In this document: piece after piece, positions 51,344 to 60,055 of the stretch
Layout of the letters: each line of letters begins with the position of its first letter
How positions within the stretch are numbered: position 1 is the first letter of the stretch
Assembly: GCA_035532075.1 (NCBI GenBank)
Contig: DATKRV010000105.1
Span: 3,596-67,595 of the forward strand
Direction: 5' to 3'
DNA: 64,000 nt
Source: CAIVND01 sp035532075
GTDB lineage: Bacteria > Actinomycetota > Acidimicrobiia > Acidimicrobiales > Bog-793
Notes under the pieces: generated by a model
What the model saw: the letters and a program-made list of their open reading frames with translations, nothing else
What the model was told of the DNA's origin: nothing
Databases searched by the model: none
Program-made: the position numbers and the translations under genes

Positions 51344-51933
51344 TGTCGGGTCTCGTCGCATCGGCAACGCTCCCGGATTCCATTACCTTCGCGATCGCCG
51401 CGGTGATCGTTGTGCTCGGCGCGCTTGGCGTGGTGCTGTATAGAAACCCAGTGCACTCGGCGCTCATGCTCGTCATGACGCTGTTTGGCATTGCGGTGCT
51501 TTTTGTCGAACAAGATGCACAGTTCCTCGCTGCGGTCCAGGTGATCGTCTACACCGGCGCAGTGGTGGTGCTCTTTTTGTTCGTCATCATGTTGCTCGGC
51601 GTTGATCGCAAAGAGGCTGTCTTTGCAGACACATTCAAGGGACAGCGGCTGTTTGCCGGTGTTGTTGGTCTTTGTGTGCTGGTTGAGATCATCGTCCTCG
51701 GATCCCGGAATTGGACCACCGGCGCACCGTCGGTTGCCGGAGCAATGAAGAATCAGGGAGCGAACGTCAACGTGATCGGCAAGTCCCTGTTCACGACCTA
51801 TTTGCTTCCCTTTGAGGTCACCTCCGCGCTGCTCGTCGTCGCGGTGATCGCGGCAGTGGTTCTGAGCCGCCGCCACGAAGAGCGTCCGACGGAGTTCGAA
51901 GACGAACAGCGCACAACGGAACTCATGCCATGA
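51340..51933 (+). CDS. nuoJ: NADH-quinone oxidoreductase subunit J
   Basis: A 197-residue membrane subunit with five helices. The sequence PVHSALMLVMTLFGIAVLFVEQDAQFLAAVQVIVYTGAVVVLFLFVIMLLGV carries the conserved pi-bulge helix region. The C-terminus is cytosolic and charged. It overlaps nuoK by four bases. Start ATG 51340 or the adjacent ATG 51343. Confidence 0.95.
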   Translation: MMSGLVASATLPDSITFAIAAVIVVLGALGVVLYRNPVHSALMLVMTLFGIAVLFVEQDAQFLAAVQVIVYTGAVVVLFLFVIMLLGVDRKEAVFADTFKGQRLFAGVVGLCVLVEIIVLGSRNWTTGAPSVAGAMKNQGANVNVIGKSLFTTYLLPFEVTSALLVVAVIAAVVLSRRHEERPTEFEDEQRTTELMP

Positions 51934-52235
51934 CGGTCAATGTTTCGTGGTACCTCACGCTTGCCGCAGTTCTGTTCACGATTGGTGCTGTCGGAATGTT
52001 GGTTCGCCGCAACATACTCGTGATGTTCATGTGCATCGAACTGATGCTCAACGCGGCAAATCTCACATTCGTGAGCTTCTCGCGCGAGCTAAATGACGTC
52101 GGGGGTCAGGTGGCCGTCTTTTTCGTTCTCATTGTGGCCGCAGCTGAAGTAGTCGTCGGGCTCGCAATCATTGTTTCCATCTATCGTCGCCACGTAGGCG
52201 CCACGGCTGACGATCAGCATCTGCTGAAGGGTTGA
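51930..52235 (+). CDS. nuoK: NADH-quinone oxidoreductase subunit K
   Basis: A 101-residue three-helix subunit. MFMCIELMLNAANLTFVSFS and VFFVLIVAAAEVVVGLAIIVSIYR hold the two conserved membrane glutamates of the proton path. It overlaps nuoJ by four bases and is followed by nuoL after 10 bases. Confidence 0.96.
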   Translation: MTVNVSWYLTLAAVLFTIGAVGMLVRRNILVMFMCIELMLNAANLTFVSFSRELNDVGGQVAVFFVLIVAAAEVVVGLAIIVSIYRRHVGATADDQHLLKG

Positions 52236-52245
52236 CTCGATCATC

Positions 52246-54132
52246 GTGATACATGCTGCATTCCTTATTCCACTCTTCCCGCTCGTCGGATTCTTGATCC
52301 TTGCGCCCTTCGGACGGCGCATCGGAAATCCCATCGCAGGTTGGATTGCCACACTGATGGTGCTCGCGAGCTTCGTCGTGACCGTTTTGGTCTTTGCAGG
52401 CGTTGCCGGCGAACCAGTAGCTTCGCGTCTTCACGTGGAGAACTGGTTCACCTGGTTGAATTCTGGTCAGTTATCAATCGGTGTCGGAATTCAGGTCGAT
52501 CCACTTTCACTCACGATGGCAATGTTCATCACAGGTATCAGCACCTTGATCCATTGCTACTCCGTCGGATACATGAAACTCGACGAACAGTTCTCGAAGT
52601 TCTTCGTGTACCTCAACCTTTTCGTCTTCTCGATGTTGATGCTGGTGCTCGGTGAGAACCTTGTCATCACCTTCCTCGGATGGGAGGGTGTCGGCGTCTG
52701 CTCCTATTTTCTTATCGCCTTCTGGTTCACGCGGCCCTCCGCGGCGAGTGCTGGCAAGAAGGCGATGATCTACAACCGCGTCGGAGATGGTGGATTCCTC
52801 CTCGCGCTTTTTCTCCTTATCGACAAGTTGCACAGTCTGACATTCACAACGATCTTTTCGCATCTTTCTCAACTCTCACCGACTGACCTGACTGCAGTTT
52901 CGCTACTGCTCTTCGTTGGGGCGGTTGGCAAATCTGCGCAGCTTCCGCTGTTTCCCTGGCTTGCCGACGCGATGGAGGGTCCGACTCCGGTTTCGGCACT
53001 TATCCACGCGGCGACGATGGTCACTGCCGGGGTCTATCTGATGTGCCGTGTGAATCCGATTCTTCATCTCGTTCCCAATGCCGGCCATTTGATCGCGTGG
53101 ATCGGGGTGGCAACGGCGTTCATTGCCGCGACGATCGGCTGTGCCCAGACCGACATCAAGAAGGTGCTTGCCTACTCGACGGTCTCGCAGCTTGGCTATA
53201 TGTTTCTCGCGGTTGGCTGTGGCGCGTACGACGCGGCAATCTTCCTCATGTTGACGCACGCCTTCTACAAGGCATTGCTCTTCCTCGCCTCCGGGTCGGT
53301 GATCCACGCGATGGATGACGAGCAGGACATCAAGAACATGGGGGCGCTCCGCAGGGCGATGCCTCTCACCTCGGCAACTTTTTTCATCGGATGGCTGTCG
53401 ATCGCTGGCATACCACCCTTTTCGGGGTTCTGGGCAAAGGGGGATGTCCTGTCCAACGCATGGGTCGTCAGTCCTGCGCTCTGGGCCGTTGGCGCGGTGA
53501 CCGCGATCCTCACCGCGTATTACATGGGTCGGCAGTACCTGCTGGTCTTTCTCGGCGAGCCGCGCTGGAAGAAAGCAGGCGCGGGATCTTTGCACCCGCA
53601 TGACGCGAGTTGGCAGATGAGCATGCCGCTCGTCGTCTTGGCAGTACTGGCAAGTTTCGGAGGGTTGATCAATCTGCCATTTGGTCCTCATCTCACATTT
53701 CTCGAGTCCTGGCTCGCTCCGGTGGTCGGCTCAGGTCTTTTGCACAATACGGACTCGACGCTGCAGCTGTGGATGTTCGGAGTCGCCGACGCTGTTTTTG
53801 CAATTGGCGGAGCGACCATCGCTCTTTCGCTGTGGAGGAATGTGGTGAACCGTCCCGCGCTCGAACCGCAGTTCCTCTTCATGGCGTGGTTTCTCGATGC
53901 CTCAATCGATCGCTTCATCGCCCGACCTTCGAGTGCCCTTGCACTGTTTAGCGCAAGGGTGGTCGATCGTCAGGTTATCGATGGAGCGGTGAATGGAGTC
54001 GCCGGGTTGTTCAAGGTGAGCGCCGGGAGACTCCGTCGACTACAGACCGGCTATGTGCGTACCTACGCGCTGGTGATCATCTCGGGTCTTGTGATCATGG
54101 TCGCGTATTTCATGATTCGGTCGGGTCTCTGA
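52246..54132 (+). CDS. nuoL: NADH-quinone oxidoreductase subunit L
   Basis: A 628-residue antiporter-like proton-pumping subunit with about 14-16 helices. It includes LGWEGVGVCSYFLIAFWF, GKSAQLPLFPWLADAMEGPTPVSALIHAATMVTAGVYL and the Lys-bearing broken-helix region. The long lateral helix expected at the C-terminus fits the last 60 residues. It starts with GTG 52246; the stop overlaps the nuoM ATG by one base. Confidence 0.97.
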   Translation: MIHAAFLIPLFPLVGFLILAPFGRRIGNPIAGWIATLMVLASFVVTVLVFAGVAGEPVASRLHVENWFTWLNSGQLSIGVGIQVDPLSLTMAMFITGISTLIHCYSVGYMKLDEQFSKFFVYLNLFVFSMLMLVLGENLVITFLGWEGVGVCSYFLIAFWFTRPSAASAGKKAMIYNRVGDGGFLLALFLLIDKLHSLTFTTIFSHLSQLSPTDLTAVSLLLFVGAVGKSAQLPLFPWLADAMEGPTPVSALIHAATMVTAGVYLMCRVNPILHLVPNAGHLIAWIGVATAFIAATIGCAQTDIKKVLAYSTVSQLGYMFLAVGCGAYDAAIFLMLTHAFYKALLFLASGSVIHAMDDEQDIKNMGALRRAMPLTSATFFIGWLSIAGIPPFSGFWAKGDVLSNAWVVSPALWAVGAVTAILTAYYMGRQYLLVFLGEPRWKKAGAGSLHPHDASWQMSMPLVVLAVLASFGGLINLPFGPHLTFLESWLAPVVGSGLLHNTDSTLQLWMFGVADAVFAIGGATIALSLWRNVVNRPALEPQFLFMAWFLDASIDRFIARPSSALALFSARVVDRQVIDGAVNGVAGLFKVSAGRLRRLQTGYVRTYALVIISGLVIMVAYFMIRSGL

Positions 54133-55721
54133 TGGATCATCAGACGCTTTCGACGGTGCTACAGGTGTCCGGAGCCATTTCACGACAACAGGCATTCCCC
54201 TTCCTCACGGCGATCATTCTTGTGCCGGTGTTCGCCGCCTCACTGATACTCGCGATTCCGAGAGATGCGAGGCGCCTGATCCGCGGCGTTGCCCTCGTTG
54301 CCTCTGTTGCGGTCCTCGGTATCAGTGCTGCAGTGATCGACCTCTTTCGAACCGGCGACGGTGGGTACCAGATGGTTTCGAACCACATGTGGGCTCCGGG
54401 ACTGGGAATTTCCTGGAGTATCGGTGTCGACGGGATCTCGTTGTTCCTCGTCGCGTTGACCTCGCTGCTCTTTCCGCTCGTGCTCTTTGGCGCCTACGCG
54501 CGCCAGAACACGAAGTCGTTCTCGGTCTGGATTCTCCTTCTCGAGGCAGGATGTCTTGGAAGTTTCCTCTCGCTTGATCTTCTGATGTTCTTTCTCTTCT
54601 TCGAGGCAACTCTGGTCCCGATCTATTTCCTCATGGTCAGTTGGGGTCACGAGGGACGTAACCGTGCAGCGATGAAGTTCTTGGTCTACACCTTCGTCGG
54701 CTCAGCCTTCCTTCTCGTCGGTGCCATCGCCCTTGCATTCATGCATCAGTCCCAAACTGGTCTTTTGACCTTCGATATTCGCTCTCTCGTGCACACACAT
54801 GTGAGCGGTACCGAAGGTGTACTGCTGATGCTCGCGTTCACCTTTGCCTTCGCCGTCAAGGCGCCGATCTGGCCATTCCACACGTGGTCTCCCGATACCT
54901 ATGCGGAGGCGCCGGCTTCGGCCTCGATCATCCTCGGCGGCGTGATGGCCAAGCTCGGGACCTATGGAATCGTCCGATTCGATCTTGAACTCTTTCCCCA
55001 CGCGACGATCCTGCTCGCTCCGTTATTTCTCACACTTGGAGTGATCGGCATCATCTACGGCGGGATCGTCGCGGCACAACAGCGCGATCTCAAGCGTCTT
55101 GTTGCCTTCTCGTCGCTTTCACACATGGGATTCATCGTGCTCGGGGCCTTCGCACTGACCGGAGAATCCGTCAGCGGTGCCGTGGTTGAGATGTTGAACC
55201 ACGGGCTCTACACGGCTGCACTCTTCCTTTTGATCGCGATGATCTATTCGAGAAGGCGGACCTTCGAGATTGCCAGATTGCGTGGGCTCCAGGGCGCTGC
55301 ACCGGTCATGGCAGGGATCTTCACCCTTGTGATGCTTGCCTCGATCGGCGTTCCGGGGCTGAATGGGTTCGTCGGCGAGTTCCTCATCCTCGCCGGGACG
55401 TTTGCTGCACACCGCTGGTGGGCGGTGGTCGCTGTGCTCGGGGTCGTCATCTCGGCGGTCTACATGCTCTGGGCCTATCAGCAGATCTTCCACGCCAGCC
55501 AGCCAATGACCGATCCCAAAGAGCCGTTACGCGACCTGACGACGCGCGAGCGCCTTGTACTGGTGCCACTCGTCGTGTTGATTGTCGCGCTCGGTGTCTA
55601 TCCAAAGCCGGTGCTGGATCGCATTGAGCCGGCTGTCAACCAGCTGATCATGCACGTCCACCAGGTCGAAGCGACGAATGCCCTGAACGCAAATGCACTG
55701 TCACCTTTGGAAGGGAGGTGA
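54132..55721 (+). CDS. nuoM: NADH-quinone oxidoreductase subunit M
   Basis: A 529-residue antiporter-like subunit with about 14 helices. FFEATLVPIYFLMVSWGHEGRNRAAMKF and KAPIWPFHTWSPDTYAEAPASASIILGGVMAKLGTYG are family signatures with the pumping Glu and Lys residues. Stop overlaps the nuoN GTG (GTGA at 55718-55721). Confidence 0.97.
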   Translation: MDHQTLSTVLQVSGAISRQQAFPFLTAIILVPVFAASLILAIPRDARRLIRGVALVASVAVLGISAAVIDLFRTGDGGYQMVSNHMWAPGLGISWSIGVDGISLFLVALTSLLFPLVLFGAYARQNTKSFSVWILLLEAGCLGSFLSLDLLMFFLFFEATLVPIYFLMVSWGHEGRNRAAMKFLVYTFVGSAFLLVGAIALAFMHQSQTGLLTFDIRSLVHTHVSGTEGVLLMLAFTFAFAVKAPIWPFHTWSPDTYAEAPASASIILGGVMAKLGTYGIVRFDLELFPHATILLAPLFLTLGVIGIIYGGIVAAQQRDLKRLVAFSSLSHMGFIVLGAFALTGESVSGAVVEMLNHGLYTAALFLLIAMIYSRRRTFEIARLRGLQGAAPVMAGIFTLVMLASIGVPGLNGFVGEFLILAGTFAAHRWWAVVAVLGVVISAVYMLWAYQQIFHASQPMTDPKEPLRDLTTRERLVLVPLVVLIVALGVYPKPVLDRIEPAVNQLIMHVHQVEATNALNANALSPLEGR

Positions 55722-57226
55722 TCGAGGTGCTCGCGAGCGCATTTGTCCTTCCGGTGATCGACTACACCGCGATCCTGCCTGAACTCATCCTGCTCGGTGG
55801 AATGCTGGTTCTGCTTGGACTCGTTGCGGTGATTCCAAAGGACTTCGCAACAACCACCTACGCAGGATTGACGATGAGTATCGGTACTGCCTCGCTCGTC
55901 TCCTCGCTCGTGCTCTGGCACGATGTGACCAAGGGCGGTCCTTTCCAGGCGGTCGCGCAGATCGTCAATGTCGATGGATTCTCGGTGTTTCTCATGGTGC
56001 TGGTTTCGTCGATCCTGATCGTCGCTCCGATGCTCGCTGCCGGGTACCTCGAGAACGAGGACATTCAGGGCGCTGAGTACTACATCCTTGCGCTGATAAG
56101 CGGTGCCGGAGCGATGTTGATGGGCGCCTCGAACGACCTCATCTTGATCTTCCTTGCCCTCGAAGTGCTCTCCATCCCCCTTTATGTCATCGCTGGACTG
56201 AACTTCAGGCGGGCGACCTCTGGCGAGGCGGCGATGAAATACTTCCTGCTTGGATCATTTTCCTCGGCGATCTTTGTCTATGGCATCGCGTTGACCTATG
56301 GCGCGACGGGAACGACGAACATCGGCTCGATTTCGGGGTTCTTGGCGCGCAACGTCATCAGCTCGCCAGGAACGCTCTATGCCGGCGTCGCGCTGATGGT
56401 CGTTGGATTCGCCTTCAAGATCGCTGCCGTGCCCTTTCACATGTGGAGCCCCGACGTCTATGAGGGCGCACCCGAGGGCGCTGTTGGGTTCATGGCAGCA
56501 ATTGCCAAAGTCGGTGGATTCGCCGCTTTGTTTCGAGTGTTCATCGGTGCGCTCCCGACGCTTGCAAGTGTCTGGTCTCCCGTGGTGTGGATCCTTGCGG
56601 TCTTGAGTCTTGTCGTTGGCGCCGTGATCGCACTGAGCCAGCGGAATCTCAAACGGATGCTCGCATACTCCTCGATCAATCACGCAGGATTCATTCTGCT
56701 CGGTCTTGTCGCGCTCAGTTCGCGTGGTGTTGCGAGTTCGCTTTATTACCTATTTTCTTATAGCTTCGTCGTGCTCGGTAGTTTTGCGGTGATTGCGGTC
56801 ATCGCGCGCGACAACGGTGGTGGATCGGAGATCGATTCGGTGCGAAACCTTGGGCGCTGCTCACCTTTGCTCGGGACAGTCTTCGCGATCTTCCTCCTCG
56901 CTCAGGCCGGTGCCCCGTTTACGACCGGATTCCTCGCGAAGTTCTATGTCGTGAGTGCTGCAATTGATGCTCATTCGTATGCCATTGCCGTGCTAGCCAT
57001 GCTCAGCGCGGCGGTCGCGGTGGTCTTCTATCTCCGCGTCGTGCTTGTCATGTTCTCGGGTAGTGAGTCCCCAGAGGCGATAGGTTCTGCGGTCGGCCAG
57101 CCGGTAGTGACATCTCGATGGGTCTGGAGCGGGCTTTCGATCTGTGTCATGGCAACGCTGGTCTTTGGGGTCTGGCCATCGCCGCTGATTGATTTTGCAC
57201 GCGCTGCGAGTCTGATCTTCCACTAG
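55718..57226 (+). CDS. nuoN: NADH-quinone oxidoreductase subunit N
   Basis: A 502-residue antiporter-like subunit with about 14 helices, closing the nuoA-N operon. LEVLSIPLYVIAGLNFRRATSGEAAMKYFLLGSFSSAIFVYG and KIAAVPFHMWSPDVYEGAPEGAVGFMAAIAKVGGFAAL are diagnostic. GTG 55718 has AAGGGA just upstream inside nuoM. All fourteen subunits are present without interruption, so a full NADH-oxidising complex I is encoded. Confidence 0.97.
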   Translation: MIEVLASAFVLPVIDYTAILPELILLGGMLVLLGLVAVIPKDFATTTYAGLTMSIGTASLVSSLVLWHDVTKGGPFQAVAQIVNVDGFSVFLMVLVSSILIVAPMLAAGYLENEDIQGAEYYILALISGAGAMLMGASNDLILIFLALEVLSIPLYVIAGLNFRRATSGEAAMKYFLLGSFSSAIFVYGIALTYGATGTTNIGSISGFLARNVISSPGTLYAGVALMVVGFAFKIAAVPFHMWSPDVYEGAPEGAVGFMAAIAKVGGFAALFRVFIGALPTLASVWSPVVWILAVLSLVVGAVIALSQRNLKRMLAYSSINHAGFILLGLVALSSRGVASSLYYLFSYSFVVLGSFAVIAVIARDNGGGSEIDSVRNLGRCSPLLGTVFAIFLLAQAGAPFTTGFLAKFYVVSAAIDAHSYAIAVLAMLSAAVAVVFYLRVVLVMFSGSESPEAIGSAVGQPVVTSRWVWSGLSICVMATLVFGVWPSPLIDFARAASLIFH

Positions 57227-57291
57227 CGATCAGGCAACCTCTCGCATCGGTCCGGCGGTGTTGTCCACCCACATTCATGCGTTCGGATCGA

Positions 57292-57297
57292 TATCGT
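57292..57297 (+). promoter_or_regulatory. Leaderless -10 box of the glutamate dehydrogenase gene
   Basis: TATCGT is followed by six bases (GTCGGT) and ATG 57304. No ribosome-binding site is visible. The upstream in-frame ATG at 57277 would lie before this box. Confidence 0.5.
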
Positions 57298-57303
57298 GTC
57301 GGT

Positions 57304-58545
57304 ATGGAAGAGGCCATTTTGCGTTCGAGCTTTGAAGAGGTCAACGAGCAGGTAGCACGCGCAGGTGAACTGCTCGGCCTCGACTCGGGAATCATCGCCG
57401 TCTTGAGCGCGTGCGAGCGCGAGGCCGTGATATCGATTCCAGTATTTGACGATGATGGGGCGATCGAGGTCTTGTCGGGATACCGCGTGCAGCATTCGAG
57501 CGCACGAGGTCCGAGAAAGGGAGGGGTCCGCTTCCATCAGAGTGTCAACCTCGACGAGACCCGGGCGCTGGCAAGTCTGATGACGTGGAAGACAGCGCTT
57601 GTCGATGTGCCGTTTGGCGGGTCAAAGGGTGGAGTAGCAGTTGATGCCACGTCGCTCAGTGCGCGCCGCAAGGAACAGATCATTCGCCGTTGGACCAGAT
57701 TGCTCGTCGATATGCTCGGTCAGAATCGCGACATACCGGCACCAGACCTTGGCACCGACGCGCAGGCCATGGCATGGATACTCGATGAGTATCAGCGACT
57801 CGAGGGGTTTCAGCCGGCGTGCGTTACGGGCAAGCCGGTCGAGCTGTTCGGCGCACCCGGGCGGGAGGAGGCGACCGGACGCGGGGTGGCGGGCATCACC
57901 CGCGCTGCGCTCGAGCGGGGCGGGCAATCGGTCGACGGTGCGCGCGTCGCAATCCAGGGATTTGGCAACGTAGGACGCAACACCGCACTGACATGTCATG
58001 AACTCGGGATGAAGATTGTCGCCCTTGCAGACGCCACTGGCGGAGTGTTCAACCCGCATGGCCTCGATGTTTTGGAGATTGCCACACAGTCGGATCTCTT
58101 GCACGCCAACGGCGGCGAGCGGATCGGCTCGAGAGAGGTGCTCGAGATGGATTGCGATGTGTTGATCCCCGCGGCGCTTGGCGAGGTGATCACCGACGAG
58201 AACGTCGACCGCGTACGGTGTACCTATCTGGTCGAGGCGGCGAATCATCCGACGACCGCAATTGCCGATCGAACGTTGCGCCAGCGCGGCGTCACTGTGG
58301 TTCCGGACATCCTTGCAAACTCCGGCGGTGTTCTCGGCTCGTATTTTGAATGGGCGCAGAACATCCAGGAGTTCCGCTGGCCGATCGAACGGTTTCGTCG
58401 AGAGCTTGATGCGCGGATGGCGATTGCGTTCGATATCACCGTCGAGACGGCAGGTCGGTACAATGTCGACCTGCGGACAGCGGCCTTCATCGTCGCCGTA
58501 AAGCGCGTCGCCGACGCATTCACCCTTCGCGGGGCACTTGGTTAG
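57304..58545 (+). CDS. Glu/Leu/Phe/Val dehydrogenase (glutamate dehydrogenase)
   Basis: A 413-residue NAD(P)-dependent amino acid dehydrogenase. The catalytic Lys loop is PFGGSKGGVAVDA, and substrate-binding wording GPRKGGVRFHQSVN precedes it. The coenzyme fold is VAIQGFGNVGRNTAL. Its size and motifs fit hexameric glutamate dehydrogenases of the GdhA/GudB group. Start ATG 57304 is preferred on the leaderless box; ATG 57277 would add nine residues. It converges with yajQ, 21 bases apart. Confidence 0.92.
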   Translation: MEEAILRSSFEEVNEQVARAGELLGLDSGIIAVLSACEREAVISIPVFDDDGAIEVLSGYRVQHSSARGPRKGGVRFHQSVNLDETRALASLMTWKTALVDVPFGGSKGGVAVDATSLSARRKEQIIRRWTRLLVDMLGQNRDIPAPDLGTDAQAMAWILDEYQRLEGFQPACVTGKPVELFGAPGREEATGRGVAGITRAALERGGQSVDGARVAIQGFGNVGRNTALTCHELGMKIVALADATGGVFNPHGLDVLEIATQSDLLHANGGERIGSREVLEMDCDVLIPAALGEVITDENVDRVRCTYLVEAANHPTTAIADRTLRQRGVTVVPDILANSGGVLGSYFEWAQNIQEFRWPIERFRRELDARMAIAFDITVETAGRYNVDLRTAAFIVAVKRVADAFTLRGALG

Positions 58546-58566
58546 CAACACCTTGCATGCGCGAGA

Positions 58567-59061
58567 TCAGTCGCGGAAATTCCCAAACTGGAGCGGAATC
58601 CCGAGATCCTCCTCCTTGAGTTTCGCGATCACGGCCTGAAGGTCGTCGCGCTTCTTTCCGGTAACTCGGATCTGCTCCCCTTGGGTCTGCGAGCCGACTC
58701 CTTTGAGTGGGAGATCCTTGATCACCCTGTTGATCTTCTTTGCGTTGTCCTGATTGATCCCAGCCTTGAGCTCGACGGTCTGTCGCAGGGTTCCCTTTGA
58801 GGCCTCTTCGGCCTTCTTGTACGAGATCGATTTCAATGAAACCTCGCGCCGCACGAGCTTCTCCTCGAGTACCTGGACGAGGGCGCGTAGGCGATCCTCG
58901 GTAGGCGCGTGGAGCTCGATCTCGTTTTCTCGCTCCTTGAGTTCAACGGAGGCGTCGGTGCCTTTGAAGTCGAAACGCGTCGCGATCTCGCGCGCCGCTT
59001 GGTCGACCGCGTTGCGAACCTCTTGCATGTCTACCTCTGAGGTGATGTCAAAACTTGGCAT
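58567..59061 (-). CDS. yajQ: YajQ family nucleotide-binding protein
   Basis: A 164-residue protein beginning MPSFDITSEVDMQEVRNAV and containing TRFDFKGTDASVEL and KKINRVIKDLPLKGVGSQTQGEQIRVTGKKRDDLQ, the YajQ signatures. The fold is a pair of ferredoxin-like domains. Family members in proteobacteria bind cyclic di-GMP and act on transcription; whether this holds here is unknown. Monocistronic, convergent with the glutamate dehydrogenase gene. Confidence 0.94.
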   Translation of the reverse strand: MPSFDITSEVDMQEVRNAVDQAAREIATRFDFKGTDASVELKERENEIELHAPTEDRLRALVQVLEEKLVRREVSLKSISYKKAEEASKGTLRQTVELKAGINQDNAKKINRVIKDLPLKGVGSQTQGEQIRVTGKKRDDLQAVIAKLKEEDLGIPLQFGNFRD

Positions 59062-59131
59062 GTCATCACGCTAGTACTGGAGCCTTTGTTGCGCGATCTT
59101 TCACATTCCGTCGAACGGTGAGCTGGAAATG

Positions 59132-59160
59132 TTGGGAGCGTGACCGAGATCTTGTAACGT
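59132..59160 (+). promoter_or_regulatory. Promoter of tRNA-Tyr
   Basis: TTGGGA (59132-59137), a 17-base spacer and TAACGT (59155-59160) lie 12 bases upstream of the tRNA 5' end. Confidence 0.55.
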
Positions 59161-59171
59161 GTCACCCCTGA

Positions 59172-59253
59172 GGGTCGGTACCCAAGTGGCCAACGGGAGC
59201 AGACTGTAAATCTGCCGGCAGCGCCTTCGTAGGTTCGAATCCTACCCGGCCCA
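59172..59253 (+). tRNA. tRNA-Tyr (anticodon GTA)
   Basis: A class II tRNA with a long variable arm. Acceptor GGGTCGG/CCGGCCC, anticodon stem GCAGA/TCTGC around CTGTAAA with GTA at 59206-59208, T stem GTAGG/CCTAC around TTCGAAT, discriminator A. No CCA encoded. Confidence 0.96.
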
Positions 59254-60010
59254 CTCTCAGGCCTTCGGGCCGAAGCGCCGTGCGAACGATCTCGGGAACG
59301 CTCGCACGGCGCCTTGTCGCCGGAGAAACACTGCTCCGGGCCGGCGCACCGCCTGTCGGATGATCCATGCGGGTTCCCTCGCGCCGCGGCCATCGGTCTG
59401 AGAGTGCGTGTGATCGGCATAGGGCCACTCCGGGTGCCGTTTCGCCCGAGCTGGTCAGTCGGCGACGACGATTTGTCGGTGCTCCCTCGCCCTCGCCCGA
59501 GTAAGTTCGTTGTGCCTGTCTCGCCAGGGTTGATCGATGACGTTCGTGATCAAGACGATGCGAGATGCCGCGTCTGGTGTCGCATGCATCGCACAGATCA
59601 GGGATGGGGTGAATGTGCCATTCTTGCCAAGCGCGACGATGACGATCGCACCGGAACGGCGTTTTCCTCATTGCCTGGATTTCGACGGAGCCGGAGGCGA
59701 GCTGTGTCCGACACGGGGTGAACCGAGACTTGGCGGAGGAATTTGGCGTGTTCGCTCCGCGCGTTGTCATTTCAATGACCGGTCGGACACGGACAGACCG
59801 GGTACTCGTGACGGCGTGGTGGAAAGAGGCGGGTGCTGGGCTGGTCAAAAGAGCCGACGGGCGCGTTGCGAGCACGACAAGGGCAGTCAGGGTTCCCCCG
59901 CGTGGGAGAGTTTTCACGGGCGCGAGAGCGCCATGGGGGAATGAAAAATCCCCCCGTTTGCCGCCTTTGCTGCACCGAAGACGCGAAGATCGCTCCGGTA
60001 CACTTTTGCC
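59254..60010. other. Long non-coding interval between tRNA-Tyr and mptB
   Basis: About 750 bases without a convincing gene; open frames here run antisense through tRNA-Tyr or lack any recognisable protein pattern. An 11-bp hairpin (GCGCCGTGCGA at 59275-59285 with TCGCACGGCGC at 59302-59312) may end the tRNA transcript. Near the far end are a GGCGC-GAGA-GCGCC tetraloop hairpin (59919-59932) and a GGGGGA/TCCCCC hairpin (59935-59954). A structured small RNA is possible but unproven. Confidence 0.4.
59999..60004 (+). promoter_or_regulatory. Leaderless -10 box before the mptB leader frame
   Basis: TACACT is followed by six bases (TTTGCC) and a GTG at 60011. This GTG opens a 14-codon frame and not the mptB frame itself. 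Confidence 0.5.
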
Positions 60011-60055
60011 GTGCCATCGCCCGACGCCATGAGTCAAGTCCGGTCACATCGATGA
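60011..60055 (+). CDS. Possible 14-residue leader peptide overlapping mptB
   Basis: Frame GTG to TGA encoding MPSPDAMSQVRSHR. The GTG sits six bases after TACACT, as for the leaderless genes in this window. The TGA overlaps the likely mptB start (ATGA at 60052-60055), so ribosomes loading on the leaderless 5' end could pass to mptB by coupling. The peptide has no attenuation-type codon run. This is an inference from geometry. Confidence 0.4.
   Translation: MPSPDAMSQVRSHR

Noticed and set aside
59162..60037. A 291-codon minus-strand open frame
   Set aside because: It runs antisense through tRNA-Tyr (its GRVGFEPT-type end is the familiar anti-tRNA artefact) and has no recognisable protein pattern.
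59833..60051. Extension of the mptB frame to an upstream ATG
   Set aside because: The extra 73 residues are Arg/Cys/Pro-rich and unlike the family, and they overlap hairpins and a promoter-like box.
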